A DNA stretch of 64,000 nt, taken from the NCBI GenBank assembly GCA_016217545.1, contig JACRHT010000016.1, positions 797,540 to 861,539 on the forward strand, in the 5' to 3' direction. A model generated the notes under the pieces. That model ran no database searches, was not told the DNA's origin, and saw only the letters and a program-made list of their open reading frames with translations. The DNA is from Opitutia bacterium (lineage in GTDB: Bacteria; Verrucomicrobiota; Verrucomicrobiia; Opitutales; Opitutaceae). Positions within the stretch are counted from its first letter, which is position 1, and each line of letters opens with the position of its first letter. This document shows positions 26,371-34,945 of this stretch, one piece after another. The translations under genes and the position numbers were made by a program.

Positions 26371-27591
26371 TCAGGACGCTTTCCCGAGTCCGAACGCCTT
26401 GTGCACGGCGCGCTGGGCGTCGTCGGCGCGTTCGCGGGCAATGGCGAGCGTGACCTTGATCTCGGAGGTGGTGATGAGCTCGATGTTGATGCTCTTTTCG
26501 GCGAGCGCCTCGAACATCTGGGCCGCCACGCCGGCGTGCGTGCGCATGCCGACGCCGACGACGGAGAGCTTGGCGATATTGTCGTAAGCCGCGACTTCGC
26601 CGCCGCCGAGTTTCTTGAAGATGCCGGGGAGAATCTTGACCGCTTGGTGGGCGTCGTCCTTCGGAACCGTGAAGGTGAGCGTCGCGACGCCGTGGGAGCC
26701 GACGTTCTGCACGATCATGTCGACGTTGACGTTGGCGTCGGCGAGCGAGCGGAGAACCGCGGCGGCCGTGCCGGGCTTGTCGGGCAGGTTGCTGACGACG
26801 ACCTTGGCCTGGTCCTTGTCGACGGCGACGCCGCGGACGACGACCTTTTCCATGTAAGCGACTTCTTCTTTCACGATGGTTCCCGGGTTGTGGTTAAAGC
26901 TGGAGCGGACTTCGAAAACGACGCCGTATTTCTTGGCGAACTCGACGGAGCGCGACTGCATGACCTTCGAGCCCTGCGAGGCGAGTTCGAGCATCTCGTC
27001 GTAGGAAATTTCCTCGAGCTTGGTCGCTTCCGGCACGTGGCGCGGGTCGGCGGTGTAGACGCCGTCGACGTCGGTGTAGATCTCGCACTTGTCGGCGCGA
27101 AGCGCGGCGGCGAGCGCGATGGCGGTGAGGTCGGAACCGCCGCGACCGAGCGTGGTGATCTGGCCCTTTTCGTTGAGGCCCTGGAAACCGGCGACGATGA
27201 CGACTTTGCCGGCGTCGAGGTCCTTGCGCAGCGCGGTGGGGATGATGTTTTGGATTTTCGCCTTGGTGTGCGCGAGGTCGGTCACGATGCCGGCCTGCGG
27301 GCCGGTGTAGGATACCGCGGGCACCTCAAGCGCGTGCAACGCCATCGCGGTGAGCGCGATCGTCTCCTGTTCGCCGACGGCGAGGAGCATGTCCATCTCG
27401 CGGGCGTCGGGACGGGCGTTCACGGCTTTGGCGCGCGCGATCAGTTCATTCGTCACGCCCGCGCGAGCCGACACGACGACGACCACTTGGTGGCCGGCGT
27501 CGCGCGTGATCTTGATGCGGGCGGCGACGTTCTTGATGCGCTCGACGTCACCCACGGAGGTGCCGCCGTATTTTTGAACGATGAGAGCCAT
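26371..27591 (-). CDS. lysC: Aspartate kinase
   Basis: 406 residues, monofunctional size. It starts ALIVQKYGGTSVGD, the kinase nucleotide-binding motif, and has the GRGGSDLTA core with a FTVP-containing ACT region. The two C-terminal ACT domains (about 265-405) suggest feedback control by lysine and/or threonine. It phosphorylates aspartate at the head of lysine, methionine and threonine synthesis. Confidence 0.96.
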   Translation of the reverse strand: MALIVQKYGGTSVGDVERIKNVAARIKITRDAGHQVVVVVSARAGVTNELIARAKAVNARPDAREMDMLLAVGEQETIALTAMALHALEVPAVSYTGPQAGIVTDLAHTKAKIQNIIPTALRKDLDAGKVVIVAGFQGLNEKGQITTLGRGGSDLTAIALAAALRADKCEIYTDVDGVYTADPRHVPEATKLEEISYDEMLELASQGSKVMQSRSVEFAKKYGVVFEVRSSFNHNPGTIVKEEVAYMEKVVVRGVAVDKDQAKVVVSNLPDKPGTAAAVLRSLADANVNVDMIVQNVGSHGVATLTFTVPKDDAHQAVKILPGIFKKLGGGEVAAYDNIAKLSVVGVGMRTHAGVAAQMFEALAEKSINIELITTSEIKVTLAIARERADDAQRAVHKAFGLGKAS

Positions 27592-27696
27592 GGCGAGAAC
27601 CTGACTCTATGCCCGCGAGCGCGGCGGCTTGGCAAGGCCCCAGAGGCGGGGTTGCGTCATACCCCAAGTCCCGGCGGCTCAACAACGTGCTCCGAG

Positions 27697-28341
27697 CTAC
27701 GCGGAGGAATTCTTCCCGTCCGCGGTGGGCTCGGCGGACTTTTTGACGAAGCGATTCTCGGTGCCGTTGAGCAGGCGGCGGATGTTCTCGTGGTGCCGAA
27801 GAATGACGAACGACGCGAGGACCGTGGCGATGACGGCGACCGCCACGTGATAGTGCAGCAGCCAACTGGCGGTGATGATGGCGACCGCGGCGAGGATCGA
27901 CGCGAGCGACACGTAACGCGACGCGTAGAAAGTCACGACCCAAGTCGCTGCTGCGATGAGGCCGGCACCGGGGATGAGCACGAACAGGCCGCCCGCCGCA
28001 GTCGCGACGCTCTTGCCGCCTTTGAAGCGGGTGAAAACCGAGAAGGCGTGCCCGATCACGGCGCCGACCACGCCGATGAGTTGGAGGACGATCTTGCGCT
28101 CTTCGTCGACGAACGGGAGCAGCGGCCAAGCGGTCGCAACGGCGCCCTTGAGCATGTCGAGCGCGAGCACGGTGTTGCCGGCCTTGGAACCGAGGACGCG
28201 CTTCACGTTCGTCGCGCCGGGGTTGCCGCTGCCAGCCTTGAAAATATCGACGCCGTGCGCCTTCGCGACGAGGTAACCGAACGGCAGAGCACCCAGCAAA
28301 TAGCCGGCTAGCGCAGTGACGGTGATCCAGAAATTACTCAT
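27697..28341 (-). CDS. plsY: Acyl-phosphate:glycerol-3-phosphate acyltransferase
   Basis: 214 residues with five or so membrane helices. Conserved motifs are GSGNPGATN, FTRFKGGKSVATAAG and VAVIATVLASFVILRHHENI. PlsY acylates glycerol-3-phosphate in the first step of phospholipid synthesis. The last 20 or so residues form a charged tail. It lies between thrB and lysC, an odd place for a lipid gene in an amino-acid cluster; gaps of about 100-130 bases on both sides suggest separate transcription. Confidence 0.94.
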   Translation of the reverse strand: MSNFWITVTALAGYLLGALPFGYLVAKAHGVDIFKAGSGNPGATNVKRVLGSKAGNTVLALDMLKGAVATAWPLLPFVDEERKIVLQLIGVVGAVIGHAFSVFTRFKGGKSVATAAGGLFVLIPGAGLIAAATWVVTFYASRYVSLASILAAVAIITASWLLHYHVAVAVIATVLASFVILRHHENIRRLLNGTENRFVKKSAEPTADGKNSSA

Positions 28342-28439
28342 CGGGGCCCAGGTCGATTTCGGTGAGATTGCGGGCGGGCGGGACGAACGGTCAACGCTTT
28401 ATCGGTCCCCTTCGCACGCTGCTTCATCCCAGCTGCAAA

Positions 28440-28462
28440 CGACGGGCGGCAAACCGCCGTCG
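28440..28462 (-). terminator. Hairpin after homoserine kinase gene
   Basis: CGACGGGCGG (28440-28449) faces CCGCCGTCG (28454-28462), with one bulged G. On the minus strand it follows the thrB stop at 28470 and is followed only by a short TTTG run, so it is a weak terminator candidate. Confidence 0.4.
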
Positions 28463-28469
28463 AGCCACC

Positions 28470-29429
28470 TTAGCGAGCGCGCGCGACGATGCGCAGGCCC
28501 TCGTTGTCCGCGTGGAGGCGGAACGACCGGCTCGGCACCTTGGCGGCGGCGAAGGCGTGCACCATCGCGCGCGCCACTTTCGCGGCTTTCGCGGGACGAG
28601 CGACGCACATCACGCTGGAACCACTGCCGCTCAACCAGCCCGTGAGCGCGCCGGCGCTGACGCCGGCCTGGATCGCATCGCGCGCGCCGGGAATCAGCGG
28701 CAGGCGATACGGCTCGTGCATGAAATCGGCGACGGCGTGCGAGAGACGATCGTATTCACCGGAGAGGAACGCGGCCACGACGTAGCTCGCGCTATTGATG
28801 CTCCGCACGGCGTCGAAATACGGGATCTCTTTCGGCAGGATGCCGCGGGCCTTCTTGGTTTCGAGTTCCTGCGAGGGCGAGACGACGACGAACACCAGTT
28901 CCTTGCCGATCGCCCGGCGCACGACGCCCGTGAGCACGCCGCGACTCGGATCGGTGCGGCCAACGCAGAAACCGCCGAGCACGGCAGGCGTCGCGTTGTC
29001 GGGATGGCCTTCGAGCTTCGTGACGAGTTCGGCGAGGTCGTCCTTGTCGAGGCCGGCGCCGCTGAGTTCGTTGAGACCGGCAACGATGCCGGCGCGGAGC
29101 GTGACGCTCGAGCCGAGGCCGCGCGACATCGGCACGTCACCGCGGACGACGAAGGAAAAGCCGAACTCCGGCACGCCCGCGCGCGCAAAAAACCACGCCG
29201 CTGCCTCGCTCGCCATGTCGACGCCGGCGATGGCGTCGGGCGTCGCAGCGTGCACGCCCGGCTCGGCCGTGCGGCGCAGGGTGACGTCGTTGTAGAGGGC
29301 GACTGCGAGTCCAAGCGTGTCGAAGCCCGCGCCGAGATTCGACGTGCTGCCCGGCACGCGAACGGTGACGGACTGCAGCGGGCTGCGGGCTTTCGTTTTC
29401 GGTCGGCGTGAGGTCGGCCTCTTCTTCAT
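28470..29429 (-). CDS. thrB: Homoserine kinase
   Basis: 319 residues of the GHMP kinase superfamily. VRVPGSTSNLGAGFDTLGLA is the N-terminal signature, PMSRGLGSS (100-108) is the ATP-binding loop, and GWLSGSGSS lies near the C-terminus. A basic N-terminal extension of about 18 residues precedes the fold. It makes O-phosphohomoserine for ThrC. It starts 7 bases after the smpB stop, so it is probably in one transcript with smpB. Confidence 0.95.
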   Translation of the reverse strand: MKKRPTSRRPKTKARSPLQSVTVRVPGSTSNLGAGFDTLGLAVALYNDVTLRRTAEPGVHAATPDAIAGVDMASEAAAWFFARAGVPEFGFSFVVRGDVPMSRGLGSSVTLRAGIVAGLNELSGAGLDKDDLAELVTKLEGHPDNATPAVLGGFCVGRTDPSRGVLTGVVRRAIGKELVFVVVSPSQELETKKARGILPKEIPYFDAVRSINSASYVVAAFLSGEYDRLSHAVADFMHEPYRLPLIPGARDAIQAGVSAGALTGWLSGSGSSVMCVARPAKAAKVARAMVHAFAAAKVPSRSFRLHADNEGLRIVARAR

Positions 29430-29436
29430 GGGAAAA

Positions 29437-29907
29437 TCAGCGGTGGCGCAGCGCGCGGCGCGCCTCGAGGTTCTGCTCGCGCTTCTTGAGGTCCTCGCGC
29501 TTGTCGAACTGCTTCTTGCCGCTCGCGGTCGCGATCTCGACCTTCACCAGCGCTTCCTTGAAATACATGCGCAGCGCCACGATCGCGCGACCGCCGGTCT
29601 CGACGGCCTGCTGGAGTTTGCGGATTTCGTTGGCTTTGAGGAGCAGCTTGCGCACGCGTCGCGGGGCATGTTGCGAGAGGCCGCCGTGCGAATACTCCTC
29701 GATGTAGGCGCCGTAGAGCCAGACTTCGCCTTTCTCAAGCCGGCAGAACGCGTCGGTGATCTGCGCTTTGCCGGCGCGGATGGACTTCACCTCGGTGCCG
29801 ACCAATTTCACGCCCGCCTCGAATTTGTCGTGAATGAAGAAATCCCGCAGCGCCTTCGGATTGCGCATCTCGGTGAAACGGGCGGAGTCGTGGGCTTTGG
29901 CGGCCAT
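29437..29907 (-). CDS. smpB: SsrA-binding protein SmpB
   Basis: 156 residues from the ATG at 29907, the usual SmpB length; an upstream ATG at 30006 would add 33 residues outside the family pattern. LVGTEVKSIRAGKAQITDAF and EVWLYGAYIEEY belong to the OB-fold, and the basic tail KKQFDKREDLKKREQNLEAR is the tmRNA/ribosome-contacting end. It brings tmRNA to stalled ribosomes. The tmRNA gene itself is not in the window. Confidence 0.96.
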   Translation of the reverse strand: MAAKAHDSARFTEMRNPKALRDFFIHDKFEAGVKLVGTEVKSIRAGKAQITDAFCRLEKGEVWLYGAYIEEYSHGGLSQHAPRRVRKLLLKANEIRKLQQAVETGGRAIVALRMYFKEALVKVEIATASGKKQFDKREDLKKREQNLEARRALRHR

Positions 29908-30034
29908 GGCGGGAGAGGTGAACGAAAAGGATTTGGCGGGAGTTTGGCGAGACACGAAGCCGCGCGCGACGGACGGATGACAGACAACCGCCTGCGGGCG
30001 ACTCACCGCTGGCGCGGCGCGGTCTCATTGGAAA

Positions 30035-30064
30035 AACAAAAAGCGCGGCGATGTCGCCGCGCTT
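30035..30064 (-). terminator. Rho-independent terminator after rpoZ
   Basis: A perfect 11-bp stem (30041-30051 with 30054-30064) is followed on the minus strand by TTTTTGTTTTT. It sits 25 bases past the rpoZ stop and separates rpoZ from smpB. Confidence 0.9.
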
Positions 30065-30089
30065 CGGTGAACGGGAGCCGTCGGGCGGC

Positions 30090-30290
30090 TCAGGCGTGCG
30101 TCACTTCGTAGCTGATCTTGCCTTCGATGATCTCGCGCAGGGCGATGTCTTCGGGGCTCAGCTTTTCGAGCGACTCCACGAGCGGACGGCTGCCCCGGCG
30201 GAGCTGCTTCACGCGGCGCGACACCACATTGATCAGCACATTCGGGTCCTGGATAACCTTTTGGGCGTCCTTGATGTATTCGTCTCTCAT
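30090..30290 (-). CDS. rpoZ: RNA polymerase omega subunit
   Basis: 66 residues from the ATG at 30290. It carries NVLINVVSRRVKQLRRGSRPL and a late EDIALREIIEGKISYE, the omega pattern of Verrucomicrobia. It helps RNA polymerase assembly. A longer frame reaches 30341, but it would start inside the likely promoter region. Monocistronic, with its own terminator and a probable promoter. Confidence 0.9.
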   Translation of the reverse strand: MRDEYIKDAQKVIQDPNVLINVVSRRVKQLRRGSRPLVESLEKLSPEDIALREIIEGKISYEVTHA

Positions 30291-30313
30291 GGTTTGGAAA
30301 TTGGGAAGGGAGA

Positions 30314-30341
30314 GACCTACGTCACACCCCCGCAGCGTCAA
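30314..30341 (-). promoter_or_regulatory. Probable sigma-70-type promoter of rpoZ
   Basis: On the minus strand TTGACG (30341-30336) is followed after 16 bases by TAGGTC (30319-30314), ending 24 bases before the rpoZ ATG. The -35 box is good; the -10 box is poor. Confidence 0.4.
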
Positions 30342-30435
30342 GGGGGAAATCTATCCGCCGCCGCCCTGCCCCGCCGAGCGCCACACCGACAGTTTTCGTT
30401 TTGCCGGCCCGCCTTTTCGCGCAAGACTGCCGGGC

Positions 30436-30774
30436 GTGATCATCGCTTGGACCACCACCGAAAAACGCGAGGATGCGGAGCGGCTGGCGCGTGGCGCGGT
30501 CGAGATCCGGCTGGCGGCCTGCGCCCAAATCGACGGCCCGATCACCTCGTTCTACCACCACGAGGGTAAACTCGAGCGCGCGGAGGAGTTTCGGCTGTGG
30601 TTTAAGTGCCTCCCGGCCAACGCCTCGGCTCTGAGCGCGTGGGTTCACGCCCGCCACCCTTATCGCACGCCGCAATGGATCGAGGTCAGCGCCGAGAGCG
30701 TGAGTGAAAAATACTTGTCATGGGCAATGGCCAACTCTAGCCATGGCCCCTTTCCAACGTCGAAAACACCTTAA
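30436..30774 (+). CDS. cutA: CutA-family divalent-cation tolerance protein
   Basis: 112 residues from a GTG at 30436, where family similarity begins (VIIAWTTTEKREDAERLARG). RLAACAQIDGPITSFYHHEGKLERAEEFRLWFK and HPYRTPQWIEV follow the CutA1 core. The C-terminal end SSHGPFPTSKTP is longer than usual. CutA proteins are trimeric ferredoxin-like folds; the link to copper tolerance is weak and the general role is unclear. The open frame extends upstream to 30118 across rpoZ, which is an artefact. Confidence 0.88.
   Translation: MIIAWTTTEKREDAERLARGAVEIRLAACAQIDGPITSFYHHEGKLERAEEFRLWFKCLPANASALSAWVHARHPYRTPQWIEVSAESVSEKYLSWAMANSSHGPFPTSKTP
30715..30743 (+). promoter_or_regulatory. Candidate promoter for the small basic protein gene, inside cutA
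   Basis: TTGTCA and TAGCCA are separated by exactly 17 bases and lie in the last part of cutA, 45 bases ahead of the next ATG. This would give the small basic protein its own transcript. Confidence 0.4.
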
Positions 30775-30788
30775 ACGACCCACTTACC

Positions 30789-30944
30789 ATGTCCCAGCAC
30801 AACAGCCTCAAGTCTTCCGGCGGCCTCGTCGTGAAGCGCAATGTCCTCAAGCGCTTCGAGCGCGTCGCCATCCTCAAGAAGCGCGGCCAGTGGAAGGACG
30901 GCGATCGCGTGCAGGGTCTCCGCAAGACCAAGCCGGACGTTTGA
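30789..30944 (+). CDS. Small basic protein (Chlamydiae/Verrucomicrobia type)
   Basis: A 51-residue gene. The product starts MSQHNSLKSSGGLVVKRNVL and continues with KRFERVAILKKRGQWKDGDRV, ending KTKPDV. It contains many Lys and Arg and no cysteine. I recall a family called 'small basic protein' limited to Chlamydiae and Verrucomicrobia that matches this pattern closely; its function is not established, and nucleic-acid or ribosome binding is a guess from charge. It lies 14 bases after cutA with its own probable promoter and is followed by a strong terminator. Confidence 0.88.
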   Translation: MSQHNSLKSSGGLVVKRNVLKRFERVAILKKRGQWKDGDRVQGLRKTKPDV

Positions 30945-30966
30945 TCGGCGACTGAATTTATCCATT

Positions 30967-30998
30967 GGGCAGGCTCGTTCGCGCGACCTGCCCTTTTT
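30967..30998 (+). terminator. Rho-independent terminator after the small basic protein gene
   Basis: GGGCAGG (30967-30973) pairs with CCTGCCC (30987-30993), followed directly by TTTTT. It ends 8 bases before the dedA ATG. Confidence 0.88.
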
Positions 30999-31005
30999 CA
31001 TTCCC

Positions 31006-31632
31006 ATGCACGACCTGCTCAAGCAACTCACCGACTGGTATGCCCGCTCGCTCGAGAGCGGCGGCTACGCGCTCATCGTCCTGCTCATGTTCATCGAGAG
31101 CACGTTTCTGCCGCTGCCCAGCGAGCTGATCATCCCGCCCGCAGCGCACCTCGCGCACACCAAGGGCGGCATGAGCCTCACCGGCATCGTGATCGCCGGT
31201 GCGCTCGGCTCGTGGCTCGGCGCCACCGCGATGTATTGGGCGTCGCGCTGGGCGGGCCGCCCGCTCGTGCTGCGCTACGGCAAGTTCTTCCTCGCGCCGC
31301 CGGAGAAAGTGGAAAAAGCCGAACGCTGGGCCTCCGCTTACGGCAACTACGGCATCTTCGCCTCGCGCCTGCTGCCCGTCGTGCGCCACCTCATCGGCAT
31401 CCCGGCCGGCATCGTGCGGATGGATTACTGGAAATTCTCCCTGTGGACGCTCGTCGGCTCGGGCCTGTGGTGCGCGGTGCTCTGCTGGCTCGGCATCAAG
31501 GCCGGTCAGGACGAAGCGCTCATGCGCGGCGAGCTGCGCTCGATCACGATTTGGGCGATCGGCGTGCTCGGCGCGCTCGGCGTGATGTATTGGTTTTTCG
31601 TGCACCGCCAGATGCGCAAAGCCAGCGAGTGA
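31006..31632 (+). CDS. DedA-family membrane protein
   Basis: 208 residues from the ATG at 31006. A DedA/SNARE-associated domain: MFIESTFLPLPSELIIPPA, GALGSWLGATAMYW, SRLLPVVRHLIGIPAGIVRM, and a C-terminal helix pair. DedA proteins are polytopic inner-membrane proteins, some shown to flip undecaprenyl phosphate or phospholipids. The acidic and Arg residues needed in the re-entrant loops are present. It starts just after the preceding terminator and ends before another one. Confidence 0.92.
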   Translation: MHDLLKQLTDWYARSLESGGYALIVLLMFIESTFLPLPSELIIPPAAHLAHTKGGMSLTGIVIAGALGSWLGATAMYWASRWAGRPLVLRYGKFFLAPPEKVEKAERWASAYGNYGIFASRLLPVVRHLIGIPAGIVRMDYWKFSLWTLVGSGLWCAVLCWLGIKAGQDEALMRGELRSITIWAIGVLGALGVMYWFFVHRQMRKASE

Positions 31633-31678
31633 TGCTCCTCCCGGCGCACCGCATCGGTGCGTCCCTCCTGGAAAAACG

Positions 31679-31704
31679 AAGGCCGGCGATGTGCCGGCCT
31701 TTTT
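31679..31704 (+). terminator. Rho-independent terminator after dedA
   Basis: GGCCGGC (31681-31687) pairs with GCCGGCC (31693-31699) around GATGT, followed by five T. The AA pairs at the stem base extend it. Confidence 0.88.
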
Positions 31705-31717
31705 CATGATCGAGAGC

Positions 31718-31792
31718 TGGTGCGAGTGCCGGGAGTCGAACCCGGATCAATGGCTTCGGAGGCCACTACACTATCCATTGTGCTACACTCGC
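31718..31792 (-). tRNA. tRNA-Arg (anticodon CCG)
   Basis: The minus strand folds into a full cloverleaf: acceptor GCGAGTG/CACTCGC, D arm GCAC/GTGT, anticodon stem GTGGC/GCCAT with loop CTCCGAA, variable loop of 4, T arm CCGGG/CCCGG with TTCGACT. The anticodon CCG reads the Arg codon CGG. The CCA tail is encoded (31718-31720). Confidence 0.95.
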
Positions 31793-31854
31793 AAAAAACA
31801 ACGCGCGCAGCTTTCGGCCGCGCGCGCGTGAGTTCAAGCCGCATTTGCGCGGCG

Positions 31855-33249
31855 TCAGATGTGAATCGCCTCGTTGGTCGTCGCCGCGGCCGCTTCGCCG
31901 AGCGCCTCGGACAACGTCGGGTGCGCGTGGATCGTGTGATGGATTTCCTCCACGGTGGCCTCGAGATTCATCGCCAGACCGTATTCGGCGATGAGTTCGG
32001 TCGCTTCGTTGCCGATGATGTGGACGCCGAGAATTTCGCCAGTCTTCGCCTCGCTGACGACCTTGACGAAACCTTCGGTCTCGCCGCCCGCGACGGCCTT
32101 GCCGACCGCGGTGAAGGGGAACTTGCCGATCTTGTAGGCGAGGCCCTTTTCCTTGCAGGCCTTCTCGGTCAGGCCGGTGCTCGCGACCTGCGGCTGGCAA
32201 TAGGTGCAGCCGGGAAAATTGCCGACCTGCTTCGGCTTGCTGTGGCCGAAGATGCCGTTGACCGCCTGCACCGCGCGGAAGGTCGCGACGTGTGCGAGCC
32301 ACGGCGGGCCCTGAATGTCGCCCGCGGCATAGATGCCGGGAACGCTGGTCTGGTAATTGGCGTCGACCTTCACGAAGCCGCGGTCGGTCTCGACCTTCAC
32401 CTTGGCGGAGAACAAGCCCTCGATCGCGGACACGATGCCGATGGCTACGAGCACGGTGTCGACTTCGAGTTCGGTCTTCGCGCCGTCTTTCACGAGGTCG
32501 AGCTTCACGGTCTTTTCGCCGACGCGGATATTCTCGCTCTTCGTGGCGGTGTGGACCGCGATGCCTTGCTTGGCGAAGCTGCGTTCGAGCGTCTTGGCGA
32601 CTTCCTCGTCTTCCACGGGAAGAATCTGCGGCAGCATCTCGATCAACGTGACCTTCGCGCCGAAGGCATTGAAGAAATACGCGAACTCCACGCCGATCGC
32701 GCCGGCGCCGATGATGGCGATCGATTTCGGCAGCGCGGTCGCTGCGAGTGCCTCGCGGGAGGTCATCACGCGCACGCCATCGACCGGCAGACCGGGCAAC
32801 GCGCGGGGTTTCTGGCCGGTCGCGAGGAGGATATTTTTCGTGCGGAAGAATTTTCCTTTGTTCTCACCGTCCACGATCTCGACCATGCCGGGCACGGTCA
32901 CCTGGCCGCGGCCGATGAAGTATTCGACCTTGTTCTTGCGGAAGAGGAACTCGATGCCCTTGGCCATCTGCGCAGACACGCCGCGCGAACGCTCCACGAC
33001 CTTGCGGAAATCGAATGACGCGCCCTGCACGCTGAGGCCGTAGCTTTCGGCCTTCTGAATCGTGCGGAAAAGTTCGGCGCTCTTCAGCAACGCCTTCGTC
33101 GGGATGCAGCCCCAGTTGAGGCAGGTGCCGCCGGCGCGCTCGAGTTCGATGCACGCGACCTTCTTGCCGAGCTGACCGGCACGAATGGCCGCCGCGTAAC
33201 CGGCCGGGCCGCCACCGATGACTACCAAGTCGTAGATTGCTTCTGACAT
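31855..33249 (-). CDS. lpdA: Dihydrolipoyl dehydrogenase
   Basis: 464 residues from the ATG at 33249. The N-terminal FAD motif is VVIGGGPAGYAAAIRAGQ, the redox disulfide is Cys43/Cys48 in GTCLNWGCIPTK, an NAD motif IIGAGAIGVEFAYFF follows, and the dimer-domain active site is HAHPTLSE. It reoxidises the lipoyl arm of pyruvate or 2-oxoglutarate dehydrogenase or the glycine cleavage system. No partner E1 or E2 genes are in the window. The plant-like WGCIP motif is normal for bacterial Lpd. Confidence 0.95.
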   Translation of the reverse strand: MSEAIYDLVVIGGGPAGYAAAIRAGQLGKKVACIELERAGGTCLNWGCIPTKALLKSAELFRTIQKAESYGLSVQGASFDFRKVVERSRGVSAQMAKGIEFLFRKNKVEYFIGRGQVTVPGMVEIVDGENKGKFFRTKNILLATGQKPRALPGLPVDGVRVMTSREALAATALPKSIAIIGAGAIGVEFAYFFNAFGAKVTLIEMLPQILPVEDEEVAKTLERSFAKQGIAVHTATKSENIRVGEKTVKLDLVKDGAKTELEVDTVLVAIGIVSAIEGLFSAKVKVETDRGFVKVDANYQTSVPGIYAAGDIQGPPWLAHVATFRAVQAVNGIFGHSKPKQVGNFPGCTYCQPQVASTGLTEKACKEKGLAYKIGKFPFTAVGKAVAGGETEGFVKVVSEAKTGEILGVHIIGNEATELIAEYGLAMNLEATVEEIHHTIHAHPTLSEALGEAAAATTNEAIHI

Positions 33250-33366
33250 AGGCGTAGATTTTGAGCGGTGAACGTCGCCCCCGCTCCAAGCATCGTCAAA
33301 TGGAATCTCCAACGCCGTTCCGGGCGTAATTTCGCCTCACCCCGCGCCGCAATTCCGCGCTTCTAC

Positions 33367-33795
33367 TCAGATATCGATCACGTCGTCGCGCTTCTCGTCG
33401 CGACGCGGGCCGCGCGGCGGCGGCGGGGTCGGCGGCACGGCCGCGCTCTTCAGCATCCGCGTGAGAATTAAGTTCGTGAGGCTCACCACGGCCGCACCCA
33501 GCAGCGCCGAGCCGAAACCCGCGACGTGGAAACCGTCCACGAGCTTGCCCACGAAGTAGAACAGCACCGCGTTGATGATCCACACACCGATGCCGAGCGA
33601 CAGCACGATGAACGGCAGCGTGAAGAGCACCATCAGCGGTTTCAGCACGGCGTTGAAGAAGCTCAGCAAAATTACCACGACCGCCAGCGTCCCCGCCGTG
33701 TCGTAATGAATGCCGGGCACGAGCGTCGCGCTGAGCACGACGCCGAGCGCGAGCACCATCCACCGCACGAGCAGGTTGACGAACGGGTTGTTCAT
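33367..33795 (-). CDS. Phage-holin-like four-helix membrane protein (PF04020 type)
   Basis: 142 residues from the ATG at 33795; an ATG at 33804 would add three residues and is equally possible. Four hydrophobic helices cover about 8-110 (LVRWMVLALGVVLSATLVPG, then VVVILLSFFNAVLKPLMVLF), followed by a proline and charge-rich tail. The pattern matches the widespread 'phage holin family' of small membrane proteins, which are not known to be real holins. Divergent from the glycosyltransferase gene with only 36 bases between them. Confidence 0.8.
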   Translation of the reverse strand: MNNPFVNLLVRWMVLALGVVLSATLVPGIHYDTAGTLAVVVILLSFFNAVLKPLMVLFTLPFIVLSLGIGVWIINAVLFYFVGKLVDGFHVAGFGSALLGAAVVSLTNLILTRMLKSAAVPPTPPPPRGPRRDEKRDDVIDI

Positions 33796-33831
33796 AGCCT
33801 GCATGACTCTAACCCGATTCACCCGGGAGCA

Positions 33832-34917
33832 ATGAAAATCCTGATCGTCCAAGACTACCTGCGCAGCGGCGGCACCGAACGCCACGCCGTGTTCCTCGGC
33901 GCCGCGGCCGCCAAAGCCGGGCACGAGGTCACGCTGCTCACCTTCCGCCCGCGCGGTGCGCTCGGGGACGATGCGGATAACCAGCCCTTCGCGTTCAAGT
34001 CGCTCCAACCCTTCGACCTCCACCTCGACTGGTTCGCTCCCGGCCTGCTCCGCGCCGCCACCGAAGCCGCGCCCGATCTGGTGCTCTGCATGGGCCGCAT
34101 GGCGAACTGCTACGCCGGCTTCATCCAAAAACGCCTGCCGCACGCCGTCGTCGTCTGCACGATGCGCACCGGCAAATCGCTCCCCTACCTCTTCCGCCGC
34201 TCGCTCCGCCTCTGCCGCCACGTCATCGCCAACAGCCACGTCGCGAAGCGCGTGCTGACCGACGACCACGACATCGCCTCGCACAAAATCACCGTCATCC
34301 ACAACCCCGTGCTCCGGTCGCACGACGTCGACGGCGCGCGCAACACCGCTCTGCGCCGCTTCTACGGCGCCAATCCGAGCACCGTCGTGATGCTGAACGT
34401 CGCGATGTTCCGCCCGGAAAAAAACCAGCGCGAGCTGATCGAAATCTGCTCCAAGCTCCCCGGCTACCTCGACTGGCAGCTCTGGCTCGCCGGCGACGGC
34501 GTGGAGCGCAAACGCTGCGAACGCCTCGCCCACGACCTCGGCCTCGGTGGCCGCGTGCGCTTCCTCGGCTACCAGCCCGAGCCCACGCCGCTCTATCACG
34601 CCTCCGATCTCGCCGTGCTCGCCTCGCAAAGCGAGTCGCTGTCGAACTTCCTCATCGAGTCGCAGCTCCACGGCCTGCCGGCCGTCGCCTACGACATCGT
34701 CGGCGTTGGCGAGTGCTTCATCCCCGGCCAATCCGGCGTGCTCTTGAAAAACAAGGATCAAGCCGGCTTCGTCGACGCGCTCGACCGCCTCATCCGCGAG
34801 CCCGGCCTGCGCCGCCGCTACAGCGACACCGCGCGCCAACACGCTCGCGCCGAATTCACGGCCGAGCGCCAGATCAACGCGCACCTGAAACTCTTCGCCG
34901 AACTGGTGAAGGTGTGA
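33832..34917 (+). CDS. GT4-family glycosyltransferase
   Basis: 361 residues from the ATG at 33832. GT-B fold: an N-terminal SGGTERHAVFLGAAAAKAGHEV with the nucleotide-sugar donor half in the C-terminal domain, including VAMFRPEKNQRELIE, WLAGDGVER, RVRFLGYQPEP and the late E-x7-E type SESLSNFLIESQLHGLPAVA. It probably adds a hexose to a surface glycan or lipid. Preceded by CGGGAGCA, one of the few near-Shine-Dalgarno leaders here. Acceptor unknown. Confidence 0.88.
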   Translation: MKILIVQDYLRSGGTERHAVFLGAAAAKAGHEVTLLTFRPRGALGDDADNQPFAFKSLQPFDLHLDWFAPGLLRAATEAAPDLVLCMGRMANCYAGFIQKRLPHAVVVCTMRTGKSLPYLFRRSLRLCRHVIANSHVAKRVLTDDHDIASHKITVIHNPVLRSHDVDGARNTALRRFYGANPSTVVMLNVAMFRPEKNQRELIEICSKLPGYLDWQLWLAGDGVERKRCERLAHDLGLGGRVRFLGYQPEPTPLYHASDLAVLASQSESLSNFLIESQLHGLPAVAYDIVGVGECFIPGQSGVLLKNKDQAGFVDALDRLIREPGLRRRYSDTARQHARAEFTAERQINAHLKLFAELVKV

Positions 34918-34923
34918 AGGCAG

Positions 34924-34945
34924 GGCGGCGAGTCCCTTCGCCGCC
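34924..34945. repeat. Palindromic element after the glycosyltransferase gene
   Basis: GGCGGCGA pairs with TCGCCGCC across a 6-base loop. No T tract follows on either strand, so a REP-like palindrome is as likely as a terminator. The 232 bases from 34918 to 35149 hold nothing else I can name. Confidence 0.5.

Noticed and set aside
24952..28311. An 1119-codon plus-strand frame over thrC, lysC and plsY
   Set aside because: It runs opposite three well-recognised genes and crosses their boundaries.
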